Source: Escarpia spicata (Eukaryota > Annelida > Polychaeta > Sabellida > Siboglinidae). From it: a DNA stretch of 64,000 bases. Position numbers and translations under genes: made by a program. Below the pieces are notes generated by a model. The model saw nothing but the letters and a program-made list of their open reading frames with translations. It made no database searches and was not told the origin of the DNA. The DNA lies in assembly GCA_963995525.1 (NCBI GenBank), contig OZ023218.1:50853041-50917040 (forward strand). Reading direction: 5' to 3'. Shown piece by piece: positions 22,109-36,006 of the stretch (within the stretch, counting starts at the first letter, position 1; every line of letters starts with the position of its first letter).

Positions 22109-22656
22109 TCAGAAACTTTTATTTTTCATATCCAAGATGTATTTAATTTACCTGGTGGAGGCTTTCGTCAACGTATCACGTCGACTTCATCAGTACCGAT
22201 GATGCTGAATGACCTCATCATACACGTGAGGCAGTTCATAATTGCCCTCGTCTCTGAAGACTACTCAAGACACAACGGGAGGAACACAGAAAGGACGTAG
22301 ACAACACGAAACATGAGAAATATACAAGGAGCAGAAAAAAAAGATTGATGTCTACCATCAATAAATCCACCTTTACAGACCATACGACAACTGAAAACCA
22401 CATCATAGACGGGGAGGGGAGGGAGTGAAAATTGTAGACGAGGAACCCAACCGAAGAATTCATATCAAGGAAGCCATCTGGATCAGGAAAACCAAAACAC
22501 CCATCAACAGAGACAAGGGCAATTACAAACTGCCTCACGAGTACGATGACCTTATTCAGCGTCATCGGTACTGACGAAGTCGACGTGACACTTTGACGAA
22601 AGCCTCCACCAGGTCAATTAAATACATCTGGAATATGAAATATGAAAGTTTCTGCT
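22109..22656. mobile_element. Retroelement remnant with long inverted arms (Penelope-like candidate)
   Basis: The left arm (22109-22256) and right arm (22505-22656) are diverged inverted copies of about 150 bp. The plus strand from about 22428 to a TGA at 22572-22574 encodes KIVDEEPNRRIHIKEAIWIR, then PINRDKGNYKLPHEYD. The left arm encodes a related NRDEGNYELPHVYD on minus. An EAI-IRK-NRD-LPH-YD sequence is, from memory, typical of the region after a GIY-YIG nuclease at the C-terminus of retroelement polyproteins, notably Penelope-like elements. Penelope-like elements can carry inverted terminal repeats. No reverse transcriptase is left, so the copy is dead and truncated. The arms extend outward to the cagaaactt/aagtttctg ends. 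Confidence 0.6.
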
Positions 22657-23084
22657 ATTTCTATAGTGAGCTGAGATGCCAGTTGTCTAATAAATATTAA
22701 GTTAATCCCTTCATGGCAATTATGATATTAAAGTGAAGTGGATATGTGGGTGAGTTGAGGCCAAACAAAATATATGTAATTATTGAACAACACTTACATA
22801 ATGAAACACATCATTATGCATATTACGATATGCAACTGTGTTCATTTTTTATGTGTTTGTGGTTCCTTAAACATGTATCTATAGTTAAATTCTAACAATT
22901 ATAAAAAAAAAAAAAAATCTGAATTATAGATCTAGTTTTCGTACGACTGTGTCAAAATAAATCCTAACGAAATTTATTAATATGAGAAACAGGTCAAATG
23001 TTGTTTATCACAGAGTTATAGGGTAGGGCAAATCACATTGCTAAACATGTTGGTAACGATAAATTGCCAAATACATATATACAC
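22657..23084 (-). other. Spacer in intron 14
   Basis: AT-rich unique sequence with a 14-base poly-A run near 22905-22918 (gene strand poly-T); no gene recognised. Confidence 0.4.
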
Positions 23085-26000
23085 GCTAAGTAAACACAGC
23101 TGTAGTGGACATGTGACGCTAAGTAAACACAGCTGTTGTGGACTTGTGACACTAAGTAAACACAGCTGTAGTGGACTTGTGACGCTAAGTAAACACAGCT
23201 GTAGTGGACATGTGACGCTAAGTAAACACAGCTGTAGTGGACATGTGACGCTAAGTAAACACAGCTGTAGTGGACATGTGACGCTAAGTAAACACAGCTG
23301 TAGTGGACATGTGACGCTAAGTAAACACAGCTGTAGTGGACATGTGACGCTAAGTAAACACAGCTGTAGTGGACATGTGACGCTAAGTAAACACAGCTGT
23401 AGTGGACATGTGACGCTAAGTAAACACAGCTGTAGTGGACATGTGACGCTAAGTAAACACAGCTGTAGTGGACATGTGATGCTAAGTAAACACAGCTGTA
23501 GTGGACATGTGACGCTAAGTAAACACAGCTGTATTGGACATGTGACGCTAAGTAAACACAGCTGTAGTGGACATGTGACGCTAAGTAAACACAGCTGTAT
23601 TGGACATGTGACGCTAAGTAAACACAGCTGTAGTGGACATGTGACGCTAAGTAAACACAGCTGTAGTGGACATGTGACGCTAAGTAAACACAGCTGTAGT
23701 GGACATGTGAGGCTAAGTAAACACAGCTGTACCAGAGATGTGACGCTAAGTAAACACAGCTGTAGTGGACATGTGACGCTAAATAAACACAGCTGTATTG
23801 GACATGTGACGCTAAGTAAACACAGCTGTAGTGGACATGTGACGCTAAGTAAACACAGCTGTAGTGGACATGTGAGGCTAAGTAAACACAGCTGTAGTGG
23901 ACATGTGACGCTAAGTAAACACAGCTGTAGTGGACATATGACGCTAAGTAAACACAGCTGTAGTGGACATGTGAGGCTAAGTAAACACAGCTGTACCAGA
24001 CATGTGACGCTAAGTAAACACAGCTGTGGCAGACATGTGACGCTAAGTAAACACAGCTGTAGTGGACATGTGACGCTAAGTAAACACAGCTGTAGTGGAC
24101 ATGTGACGCTAAGTAAACACAGCTGTATTGGACATGTGACGCTAAGTAAACACAGCTGTAGTGGACATGTGACGCTAAGTAAACACAGCTGTAGTGGACA
24201 TGTGACGCTAAGTAAACACAGCTGTAGTGGACATGTGAGGCTAAGTAAACACAGCTGTAACAGACATGTGACGCTAACTAAACACAGCTGTGGCAGACAT
24301 GTGACGCTAAGTAAACACAGCTGTAGTGGACATGTGACGCTAAGTAAACACAGCTGTAGTGGACATGTGACGCTAAGTAAACACAGCTGTATTGGACATG
24401 TGACGCTAAGTAAACACAGCTGTATTGGACATGTGAGGCTAAGTAAACACAGCTGTAGTGGACATGTGATGCTAAGTAAACACAGCTGTAGTGGACATGT
24501 GACGCTAAGTAGACACAGCTGTAGTGGACATATGACGCTAAGTAAACACAGCTGTAGTGGACATGTGACGCTAAGTAAACACAGCTGTATCAGACATGTG
24601 ACGCTAAGTAAACATAGCTGTAGTGGACATGTGACGCTAGGTAAACACAGCTGTAGTGGACATGTGACGCTAAGTAAACACAGCTGTATTGGACATGTGA
24701 CGCTAAGTAAACACAGCTGTACCAGACATGTGACGCTAAGTAAACACAGCTGTAGTGGACATGTGACGCTAAATAAACACAGCTGTAGTGGACATGTGAC
24801 GCTAAGTAAACACAGCTGTACCAGACATGTGACGCTAAGTAAACACAGCTGTAGTGGACATGTGACGCTAAATAAACACAGCTGTATTGGACATGTGACG
24901 CTAAGTAAACACAGCTGTAGTGGACATGTGACGCTAAGTAAACACAGCTGTAGTGGACATGTGACGCTAAGTAAACACAGCTGTATTGGACATGTGACGC
25001 TAAGTAAACACAGCTGTATTGGACATGTGACGCTAAGTAAACACAGCTGTAGTGGACATGTGATGCTAAGTAAACACAGCTGTAGTGGACATGTGACGCT
25101 AAGTAAACACAGCTGTAGTGGACATATGACGCTAAGTAAACACAGCTATAGTGGACATGTGACGCTAAGTAAACACAGCTGTATCAGACATGTGACGCTA
25201 AGTAAACATAGCTGTAGTGGACATGTGACGCTAGGTAAACACAGCTGTAGTGGACATGTGACGCTAAGTAAACACAGCTGTATTGGACATGTGACGCTAA
25301 GTAAACACAGCTGTAGTGGACATGTGATGCTAAGTAAACACAGCTGTAGTGGACTTGTGACGCTAAGTAAACACAGCTGTAGTGGACATATGACGCTAAG
25401 TAAACACAGCTGTAGTGGACATGTGACGCTAAGTAAACACAGCTGTATCAGACATGTGACGCTAAGTAAACATAGCTGTAGTGGACATGTGACGCTAAGT
25501 AAACACAGCTGTATCAGACATGTGACGCTAAGTAAACACAGCTGTAGTGGACATATGACGCTAAGTAAACACAGCTGTAGTGGACATGTGACGCTAAGTA
25601 AACACAGCTGTATCAGACATGTGACGCTAAGTAAACATAGCTGTAGTGGACATGTGACGCTAGGTAAACACAGCTGTAGTGGACTTGTGACACTAAGTAA
25701 ACACAGCTGTAGTGGACATGTGACGCTAAGTAAACACACCTGTACCAGACATGTGACGCTAAGTAAACACAGCTGTATTGGACATGTGACGCTAAGTAAA
25801 CACACCTGTACCAGACATGTGACGCTAAGTAAACACACCTGTACCAGACATGTGACGCTAAGTAAACACAGCTGTATTGGACATGTGACGCTAAGTAAAC
25901 ACACCTGTACCGGACATGTGACGCTAAGTAAACACAGCTGTAGTGGACATGTGACGCTAAGTAAACACAGCTGTACCAGACATGTGACGCTAAGTAAACA

Positions 26001-27679
26001 CAGCTGTAGTGGACATGTGACGCTAAGTAAACACACCTGTACCAGACATATGACGCTAAGTAAACACAGCTGTAGTGGACATGTGACGCTAAGTAAACAC
26101 AGCTGTACCAGACATGTGACGCTAAGTAAACACAGCTGTAGTGGACATGTGACGCTAAGTAAACACACCTGTACCAGACATATGACGCTAAGTAAACACA
26201 GCTGTAGTGGACATGTGACGCTAAGTAAACACACCTGTACCAGACATATGACGCTAAGTAAACACAGCTGTAGTGGACATGTGACGCTAAGTAAACACAG
26301 CTGTAGCAGACATGTGACGCTAAGTAAACATAGCTGTAGTGGACATGTGACGCTAAGTAAACACAGCTGTATCAGACATGTGACGCTAAGTAAACACAGC
26401 TGTAGTGGACATATGACGCTAAGTAAACACAGCTGTAGTGAACATGTGACGCTAAGTAAACACAGCTGTACCAGACATGTGACGATAAAGTAAACACAGC
26501 TGTATTGGACATGTGACGCTAAGTAAACACACCTGTACCAGACATGTGACGCTAAGTAAACACACCTGTACCAGACATGTGACGCTAAGTAAACACAGCT
26601 GCATTGGACATGTGACGCTAAGTAAACACACCTGTACCGGACATGTGACGATAAAGTAAACACAGCTGTATTGGACATGTGATGCTAAGTAAACACACCT
26701 GTACCAGACATGTGACGCTAAGTAAACACACCTGTACCAGACATGTGACGCTAAGTAAACACAGCTGCATTGGACATGTGACGCTAAGTAAACACACCTG
26801 TACCGGACATGTGACGCTAAGTAAACACAGCTGTAGTGGACATGTGACGCTAAGTAAACACAGCTGTACCAGACATGTGACACTAAGTAAACACAGCTGT
26901 AGTGGACATGTGACGCTAAGTAAACACACCTGTACCAGACATATGACGCTAAGTAAACACAGCTGTAGTGGACATGTGACGCTAAGTAAACACAGCTGTA
27001 CCAGACATGTGACGCTAAGTAAACACAGCTGTAGTGGACATGTGACGCTAAGTAAACACACCTGTACCAGACATATGACGCTAAGTAAACACAGCTGTAG
27101 TGGACATGTGACGCTAAGTAAACACAGCTGTACCAGACCTGTGACGCTAAGTAAACACAGCTGTAGTGGACATGTGACGCTAAGTAAACACAGCTGTAGC
27201 AGACATGTGACGCTAAGTAAACATAGCTGTAGTGGACATGTGACGCTAAGTAAACACAGCTGTATCAGACATGTGACGCTAAGTAAACACAGCTGTAGTG
27301 GACATATGACGCTAAGTAAACACAGCTGTAGTGGACATGTGACGCTAAGTAAACACAGCTGTATCAGACATGTGACGCTAAGTAAACATAGCTGTAGTGG
27401 ACATGTGACGCTAGGTAAACACAGCTGTAGTGGACTTGTGACACTAAGTAAACACAGCTGTAGTGGACATGTGACGCTAAGTAAACACACCTGTACCAGA
27501 CATGTGACGCTAAGTAAACACAGCTGTACCAGACATGTGACGCTAAGTAAACACAGCTGTAGTGGACATGTGACACTAAGTAAACACACCTGTACCAGAC
27601 ATATGACGCTAAGTAAACACAGCTGTAGTGGACATGTGACACTAAGTAAACACACCTGTACCAGACCTGTGACGCTAAG
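23085..27679. repeat. 33-bp minisatellite, about 139 copies (4.6 kb)
   Basis: Unit gctaagtaaacacagctgta followed by gtggacatgtgac. Variants alternate at the gtagtgg position (agtgga, attgga, accaga, atcaga, ggcaga) and agctg/acctg. The period is eleven codons, so both strands are open for hundreds of codons. Two copies with an extra base (gacgataaagtaaacac at about 26480 and 26649) break the frame. The order of variants recurs between about 25.7-26.5 kb and 26.7-27.68 kb, showing block duplication. Intron 14; not exon-derived. Confidence 0.97.
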
Positions 27680-27954
27680 CACATTTCCTGGAATTGGCGC
27701 AACTGGTCTGGTTTCCACAATCAAGATCACAAATGGGATGACATACAGCTGATTCAGTGAACTTCCTGCTAATGATTACCAGCATCCATTGAGAGAATGA
27801 TTCTGGGTAATGGAGCTGACATGGTCGCATTAACCCGAATGGGTCAGACCACACTTAACCTTCCTGTTGTGTTAAAGGATACTACAGAATCTAAAAAATG
27901 GTGATATATGAAATTTGAAATAAAACTATATATGAACTGAGTGCAATAGATGAG

Positions 27955-30900
27955 GTATATTAACAGGTTGAGTGCTAGCATGTAGTGGCAGTGAGTTGAT
28001 GCATATTAACAGGTTGAGTGCTAGCATGTACTGGCAGTGAGTTGACGCATATTAACAGGTTGAGTGCTAGCATGTACTGGCAGTGAGTTGACGCATATTA
28101 ACAGGTTGAGTGCTAGCATGTACTGGCAGTGAGTTGACGCATATTAACAGGTTGAGTGCTAGCATGTAGTGGCAGTGAGTTGACGCATATTAACTGGTTG
28201 AGTGCTAGCATGTACTGGCAGTGAGTTGACGCATATTAACAGGTTGAGTGCTAGCATGTACTGGCAGTGAGTTGACGCATATTAACAGGTTGAGTGCTAG
28301 CATGTACTGGCAGTGAGTTGACGCATATTAACAGGTTGAGTGCTAGCATGTAGTGGCAGTGAGTTGACGCATATTAACAGGTTGAGTGCTAGCATGTACT
28401 GGCAGTGAGTTGACACATATTAACAGGTTGAGTGCTAGCATGTAGTGGCAGTGAGTTGACGCATATTAACTGGTTGAGTGCTAGCATGTACTGGCAGTGA
28501 GTTGACGCATATTAACAGGTTGAGTGCTAGCATGTAGTGGCAGTGAGTTGACGCATATTAACAGGTTGAGTGCTAGCATGTACTGGCAGTGAGTTGACGC
28601 ATATTAACAGGTTGAGTGCTAGCATGTACTGGCAGTGAGTTGACGCATATTAACAGGTTGAGTGCTAGCATGTAGTGGCAGTGAGTTGACGCATATTAAC
28701 TGGTTGAGTGCTAGCATGTACTGGCAGTGAGTTGACGCATATTAACAGGTTGAGTGCTAGCATGTACTGGCAGTGAGTTGACGCATATTAACTGGTTGAG
28801 TGCTAGTATGTACTGGCAGTGAGTTGATGCATATTAACAGGTTGAGTGCTAGCATGTACTGGCAGTGAGTTGACGCATATTAACAGGTTGAGTGCTAGCA
28901 TGTAGTGGCAGTGAGTTGACGCATATTAACTGGTTGAGTGCTAGCATGTACTGGCAGTGAGTTGACGCATATTAACTGGTTGAGTGCTAGCATGTACTGG
29001 CAGTGAGTTGACGCATATTAACTGGTTGAGTGCTAGCATGTAGTGGCAGTGAGTTGACGCATATTAACAGGTTGAGTGCTAGCATGTACTGGCAGTGAGT
29101 TGACGCATATTAACTGGTTGAGTGCTAGCATGTACTGGCAGTGAGTTGACGCATATTAACAGGTTGAGTGCTAGCATGTACTGGTGAGTTGATGCATATT
29201 AACAGGTTGAGTGCTAGCATGTACTGGCAGTGAGTTGACGCATATTAACTGGTTGAGTGCTAGCATGTACTGGTGAGTTGACGCATATTAACAGGTTGAG
29301 TGCTAGCATGTACTGGTGAGTTGACGCATATTAACAGGTTGAGTGCTAGCATGTACTGGCAGTGAGTTGACGCATATTAACAGGTTGAGTGCTAGCATGT
29401 AGTGGCAGTGAGTTGACGCATATTAACTGGTTGAGTGCTAGCATGTACTGGCAGTGAGTTGACGCATATTAACAGGTTGAGTGCTAGCATGTACTGGCAG
29501 TGAGTTGACGCATATTAACTGGTTGAGTGCTAGCATGTACTGGCAGTGAGTTGACGCATATTAACAGGTTGAGTGCTAGCATGTACTGGCAGTGAGTTGA
29601 CGCATATTAACAGGTTGAGTGCTAGCATGTAGTGGCAGTGAGTTGACGCATATTAACAGGTTGAGTGCTAGCATGTACTGGCAGTGAGTTGACGCATATT
29701 AACTGGTTGAGTGCTAGCATGTACTGGCAGTGAGTTGACGCATATTAACAGGTTGAGTGCTAGCATGTAGTGGCAGTGAGTTGACGCATATTAACAGGTT
29801 GAGTGCTAGCATGTACTGGCAGTGAGTTGACGCATATTAACTGGTTGAGTGCTAGCATGTACTGGCAGTGAGTTGACGCATATTAACTGGTTGAGTGCTA
29901 GCATGTAGTGGCAGTGAGTTGACGCATATTAACTGGTTGAGTGCTAGCATGTACTGGCAGTGAGTTGACGCATATTAACTGGTTGAGTGCTAGCATGTAC
30001 TGGCAGTGAGTTGCCGCATATTAACTGGTTGAGTGCTAGCATGTACTGATGAGTTGACGCATATTAACTGGTTGAGTGCTAGCATGTACTAATGAGTTGA
30101 CGCATATTAACTGGTTGAGTGCTAGCATGTACTGGTGAGTTGACGCATATTAACTGGTTGAGTGCTAGCATGTACTGGTGAGTTGACGCATATTAACTGG
30201 TTGAGTGCTAGCATGTACTGGTGAGTTGACGCATATTAACAGGTTGAGTGCTAGCATGTACTGGCAGTGAGTTGACGCATATTAACAGGTTGAGTGCTAG
30301 CATGTACTGGCAGTGAGTTGACGCATATTAACAGGTTGAGTGCTAGCATGTACTGGCAGTGAGTTGACGCATATTAACAGGTTGAGTGCTAGCATGTACT
30401 GGCAGTGAGTTGACGCATATTAACTGGTTGAGTGCTAGCATGTACTGGCAGTGAGTTGATGCATATTAACAGGTTGAGTGCTAGCATGTACTGGCAGTGA
30501 GTTGACGCATATTAACAGGTTGAGTGCTAGCATGTACTGGCAGTGAGTTGACGCATATTAACTGGTTGAGTGCTAGCATGTACTGGCAGTGAGTTGACGC
30601 ATATTAACAGGTTGAGTGCTAGCATGTACTGGCAGTGAGTTGACGCATATTAACAGGTTGAGTGCTAGCATGTACTGGCAGTGAGTTGACGCATATTAAC
30701 TGGTTGAGTGCTAGCATGTACTGGCAGTGAGTTGACGCATATTAACAGGTTGAGTGCTAGCATGTACTGGCAGTGAGTTGACGCATATTAACAGGTTGAG
30801 TGCTAGCATGTACTGGCAGTGAGTTGACGCATATTAACTGGTTGAGTGCTAGCATGTACTGGCAGTGAGTTGACGCATATTAACAGGTTGCGTGCTAGCA

Positions 30901-31341
30901 TGTACTGGCAGTGAGTTGACGCATATTAACTGGTTGAGTGCTAGCGTGTACTGGCAGTGAGTTGACGCATATTAACAGGTTGAGTGCTAGCGTGTACTGG
31001 CAGTGAGTTGACGCATATTAACTGGTTGAGTGCTAGCATGTACTGGCAGTGAGTTGACGCATATTAACAGGTTGAGTGCTAGCATGTACTGGCAGTGAGT
31101 TGACGCATATTAGTAGGTTGAGTGCTAGCATGTACTGGCAGTGAGTTGACGCATATTAACAGGTTGAGTGCTAGCATGTAGTAGCAGTGAGTTGACGCAT
31201 ATTAACAGGTTGAGTGCCAGCATGTACTGGCAGTGAGTTGACGCATATTAACAGGTTGAGTGCTAGCATGTAGTGGCAGTGAGTTGACGCATATTAACAG
31301 GTTGAGTGCTAGCATGTATTAGTAATGAGTTGACGCATATT
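27955..31341. repeat. 46-bp minisatellite, about 73 copies (3.4 kb)
   Basis: Unit gttgagtgctagcatgtact, ggcagtgagttgacgcatat, taacag. Variants are ctgg/gtgg at the tactgg site, cagg/ctgg at the join, and a 43-bp short form lacking cag (tactggtgagttg), clustered at 29.17-29.33 kb and 30.04-30.23 kb. It begins about 300 bp downstream of the exon 14 donor and is not exon-derived. Confidence 0.97.
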
Positions 31342-31649
31342 TGGAAAAGTGCAGTAGACGGAGTGATTTTTTGCCATTTTTATTCATACAACAAGTGGGT
31401 GCTGAAACACATGACTATTATGGTCAATATTTAAGAGCTGGCAGCACGTGATTCTGATATGACATTTGACGAGCCCATCAACCACATCGTGGCAGCGGCG
31501 GCGAAGAAAGTTCAGATTTTTCTCAGATACAGTTTTCTTATCATCTGACAAAACGGTAACACTTACATGACCAGTAATAGGAGAGTGAACAATGGTGCAA
31601 GAGAATGACTGCAACGTCCCGAGGATGAGAGAAAGAAGGCTGTACTCAC
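31342..31649 (-). other. Start of intron 14 next to exon 14 donor
   Basis: About 300 bp unique sequence between the exon 14 donor and the 46-bp array. Nothing else seen. Confidence 0.45.
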
Positions 31650-31810
31650 GCAAGGAGGAGGAACTGTGCCGGGGGTGAGATGGCGAGTTGGAGGGCGTCT
31701 TTGAGTAGGGACAACATGGCAGGCCAGGAGTGCAGGAGCTGGGAGCCGGGGGAGTGCTGTATGTGGGCGTAGCAGAACTGCAGCATACTGATCCCCAACG
31801 GCGGCTTTCG
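31650..31810 (-). CDS. DOP1: DOP1 exon 14
   Basis: RKPPLGISMLQFCYAHIQHS, then HSWPAMLSLLKDALQLAISP and PAQFLLL. Matches vertebrate CMLQFFYAYIQRIP, SWASLLILLKDSIQLSLPAP and GQFLIL. The acceptor is GCCAG at the 31811 side, phase 0 after exon 13. The donor GTGAGT is at 31644-31649, leaving GC of an alanine completed by exon 15. Confidence 0.96.
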
Positions 31811-32337
31811 CTGGCAACAAACACACAACCAGTCATTACAAAGTCTGGTACTGGTACGATGCTTGTTTCAATATCATTGATCCAGTGATATGGTATGATT
31901 CTAAAACAAGAAATATTAAATATGTGTTTGTTTGAACATCATAGTTTTACATGAAATTATGCAATAGAAACTATTATAATAATGTTAGCTAAGTCTTGCA
32001 AGCTACTAGCCACTGTCCTGTGTCATCTCAACTATTGTCCTATTAGCTATTGTTAAGTTAGCCAATAGCCTCATAATACCGTGCGAAAATGCTATTGTCA
32101 TGTTAGCGAGGTCCTCTTAAATGAACTAAAAACAAGGCAGCAACCAAATTCCATGTTCCATGTGATCACAAAGTAAAGCATTGTATGTAACGTTTGGCAA
32201 CACGAAACAAAATACAGAAGAATGCATTGATAGTTTAAATAAGATTTTAAAGGCAACTGTATCGCGATTCCCGTACAAAGTTGATAGTTAATGAGATAGG
32301 CAATCACGTGGTATTGTGATGTCAGAGGCATGAATGT
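31811..32337 (-). other. DOP1 intron 13, right-hand unique part
   Basis: AT-rich sequence with loosely repeated gctattgt/gttagc words at about 31985-32110. No gene. Confidence 0.4.
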
Positions 32338-35300
32338 CACCATCTTTTAAGTAGCATCATGACAGATGTTCTTGATTACACTCCTGCTAGCCACCATCTT
32401 TTAAGTAACGTCATGACAGCTGTTCTTGACTACACTCACGATAGCCTCCAACTTTTAAGTAGCGTCATGACAGTTGTTCTTGACTACACTCCTGCTAGCC
32501 ACCATCTTTTAAGTAGCGTCATGACAGCTGTTATTGACTACACTCCTGCTAGCCACCATCTTTTAAGTAGCGTCATGACAGCTGTTCTTGACTACACTCA
32601 TGCTAGCCACCATCTTTTAAGTAGCGTCATGACAGCTGTTATTGACTACACGCCTGCTAGCCACCATCTTTTAAGTAGCGTCATGACAGCTGTTCTTGAC
32701 TACACTCCTGCTAGCCACCATCTTTTAAGTAGCGTCATGACAGCTGTTCTTGACTACACTCCTGCTAGCCACCATCTTTTAAGTAGTGTTATGACAGCTG
32801 TTCTTGACTACACTCCTGCTAGCCACCATCTTTTAATTAGCGTCATGACAGCTGTTCTTGACTACACTCCTGCTAGCCACCATCTTTTAAGTAGCATCAT
32901 GACAGCTGTTCTTCACTACACTCCTGCTAGCCACCATCTTTTAAGTAGCGTCATGACAGCTGTTCTTGACTACACTCATGCTAGCCACCATCTTTTAAGT
33001 AGCGTCATGACAGCTGTTCTTGACTACACTCCTGCTAGCCACCATCTTTTAAGTAGCGTCATGACAGCTGTTCTTGACTACACTCCTGCTAGCCACCATC
33101 TTTTAAGTAGTGTTATGACAGCTGTTCTTGACTACACTCCTGCTAGCTACCATCTTTTAAGTAGTGTCATGACAGCTGTTCTTGACTACACTCCTGCTAG
33201 CCACCATCTTTTAAGTAGTGTCATGACAGCTGTTCTTCACTACACTCCTGCTAGCCACCATCTTTTAAGTAGTGTCATGACAGCTGTTCTTGACTACACT
33301 CCTGCTAGCTACCATCTTTTAAGTAGCGTCATGACAGCTGTTCTTGACTACACTCATGCTAGCCACCATCTTTTAAGTAGCGTCATGACAGCTGTTCTTG
33401 ACTACACTCCTGCTAGCCACCATCTTTTAAGTAGCGTCATGACAGCTGTTCTTGACTACACTCCTGCTAGCCACCATCTTTTAAGTAGTGTTATGACAGC
33501 TGTTCTTGACTACACTCCTGCTAGCCACCATCTTTTAAGTAGCGTCATGACAGCTGTTCTTGACTACACTCCTGCTAGCCACCATCTTTTAAGTAGTGTT
33601 ATGACAGCTGTTCTTGACGACACTCCTGCTAGCTACCATCTTTTAAGTAGCGTCATGACAGCTGTTCTTGACTACACTCCTGCTAGCCACCATCTTTTAA
33701 GTAGCGTCATGACAGCTGTTCTTGACTACACTCCTGCTAGCTACCATCTTTTAAGTAGTGTTATGACAGCTGTTCTTGACGACACTCCTGCTAGCTACCA
33801 TCTTTTAAGTAGCGTCATGACAGCTGTTCTTGACTACACTCCTGCTAGCCACCATCTTTTAAGTAGTGTTATGACAGCTGTTCTTCACTACACTCCTGCT
33901 AGCCACCATCTTTTAAGTAGCGTCATGACAGCTGTTCTTCACTACACTCCTGCTAGCCACCATCTTTTAAGTAGCGTCATGACAGCTGTTCTTGACTACA
34001 CTCCTGCTAGCTACCATCTTTTAAGTAGTGTCATGACAGCTGTTCTTGACTACACTCCTGCTAGCCACCATCTTTTAAGTAGTGTCATGACAGCTGTTAT
34101 TGATTACACCCCTGCTAGCCACCATCTTTTAAGTAGCGTCATGACAGCTGTTATTGACTACACTCCTGCTAGCCACCATCTTTTAAGTAGTGTCATGACA
34201 GCTGTTATTGACTACACTCCTGCTAGCCACCATCTTTTAAGTAGTGTCATGACAGCTGTTATTGACTACACTCCTGCTAGACACCATCTTTTAAGTAGCG
34301 TCATGACAGCTGTTATTGACTACACTCCTGCTAGCCACCATCTTTTAAGTAGTGTCATGACAGCTGTTATTGATTACACCCCTGCTAGCCACCATCTTTT
34401 AAGTAGTGTCATGACAGCTGTTATTGATTACACCCCTGCTAGCCACCATCTTTTAAGTAGCGTCATGACAGCTGTTATTGACTACACTCCTGCTAGCCAC
34501 CATCTTTTAAGTAGTGTCATGACAGCTGTTATTGACTACACCCCTGCTAGCCACCATCTTTTAAGTAGCGTCATGATAGCTGTTATTGACTACACTCCTG
34601 CTAGCCACCATCTTTTAAGTAGCGTCATGACAGCTGTTATTGACTACACTCCTGCTAGCCACCATCTTTTAAGTAGCGTCATGACAGCTGTTATTGACTA
34701 CACTCCTGCTAGCCACCATCTTTTAAGTAGTGTCATGACAGCTGTTATTGACTACACTCCTGCTAGCCACCATCTTTTAAGTAGCGTCATGATAGCTGTT
34801 ATTGACTACACTCCTGCTAGCCACCATCTTTTAAGTAGTGTCATGATAGCTGTTATTGACTACACTCCTGCTAGCCACCATCTTTTAAGTAGCGTCATGA
34901 TAGCTGTTATTGACTACACTCCTGCTAGCCACCATCTTTTAAGTAGTGTCATGACAGCTGTTATTGATTACACCCCTGCTAGCCACCATCTTTTAAGTAG
35001 TGTCATGACAGCTGTTATTGACTACACTCCTGCTAGCCACCATCTTTTAAGTAGTGTCATGATAGCTGTTATTGACTACACTTACGCTAGCCACCATCTT
35101 TTAAGTAGTGTCATGACAGCTGTTATTGACTACACTCCTGCTAGCCACCATCTTTTAAGTAGTGTCATGACAGCTGTTATTGACTACACTCCTGCTAGCC
35201 ACCATCTTTTAAGTAGTGTCATGACAGCTGTTATTGACTACACTCCTGCTAGCCACCATCTTTTAAGTAGCGTCATGACAGCTGTTATTGACTACACTCC

Positions 35301-36006
35301 TGCTAGCCACCATCTTTTAAGTAGTGTCATGACAGCTGTTATTGACTACACTCCTGCTAGCCACCATTTTTTAAGTAGCGTCATGATAGCTGTTATTGAC
35401 TACACTCCTGCTAGCCACCATCTTTTAAGTAGTGTCATGACAGCTGTTATTGACTACACCCCTGCTAGCCACCATCTTTTAAGTAGTGTCATGACAGCTG
35501 TTATTGATTACACCCCTGCTAGCCACCATCTTTTAAGTAGTGTCATGACAGCTGTTATTGATTACACCCCTGCTAGCCACCATCTTTTAAGTAGCGTCAT
35601 GACAGCTGTTATTGACTACACTCCTGCTAGCCACCATCTTTTAAGTAGTGTCATGACAGCTGTTATTGACTACACCCCTGCTAGCCACCATCTTTTAAGT
35701 AGTGTCATGACAGCTGTTATTGACTACACCCCTGCTAGCCACCATCTTTTAAGTAGCGTCATGATAGCTGTTATTGACTACACTCCTGCTAGCCACCATC
35801 TTTTAAGTAGTGTCATGACAGCTGTTATTGATTACACCCCTGCTAGCCACCATCTTTTAAGTAGTGTCATGACAGCTGTTATTGATTACACTCCTGCTAG
35901 CCACCATCTTTTAAGTAGTGTCATGACAGCTGTTATTGATTACACCCCTGCTAGCCACCATCTTTTAAGTAGCGTCATGATAGCTGTTATTGACTACACT
36001 CCTGCT
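32338..36006. repeat. 54-bp minisatellite, about 68 copies (3.7 kb)
   Basis: Unit catcttttaagtagcgtcat, gacagctgttcttgactaca, ctcctgctagccac. Eighteen codons per unit, giving a 1,220-codon open frame on plus that is not a gene. There are two domains: copies left of about 34090 mostly have gttcttgac, and copies to the right almost all have gttattga. The left domain starts with some attgac exceptions. The array lies 140 bp downstream of the exon 13 donor on the transcript. Confidence 0.97.

Noticed and set aside
22160..22625. Hammerhead ribozyme in the retroelement arms (CTGATGA … GAAA core with a good stem II in the left arm)
   Set aside because: A stem II and a short stem III can be drawn, but the bases needed for stem I do not pair and an extra A sits at the start of stem II, so I cannot support a ribozyme.
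23038..26493. 1,151-codon plus-strand open frame (LSKHSCSGHVT repeats)
   Set aside because: 33-bp minisatellite periodicity. The reverse strand is equally open and +1 units break the frame.
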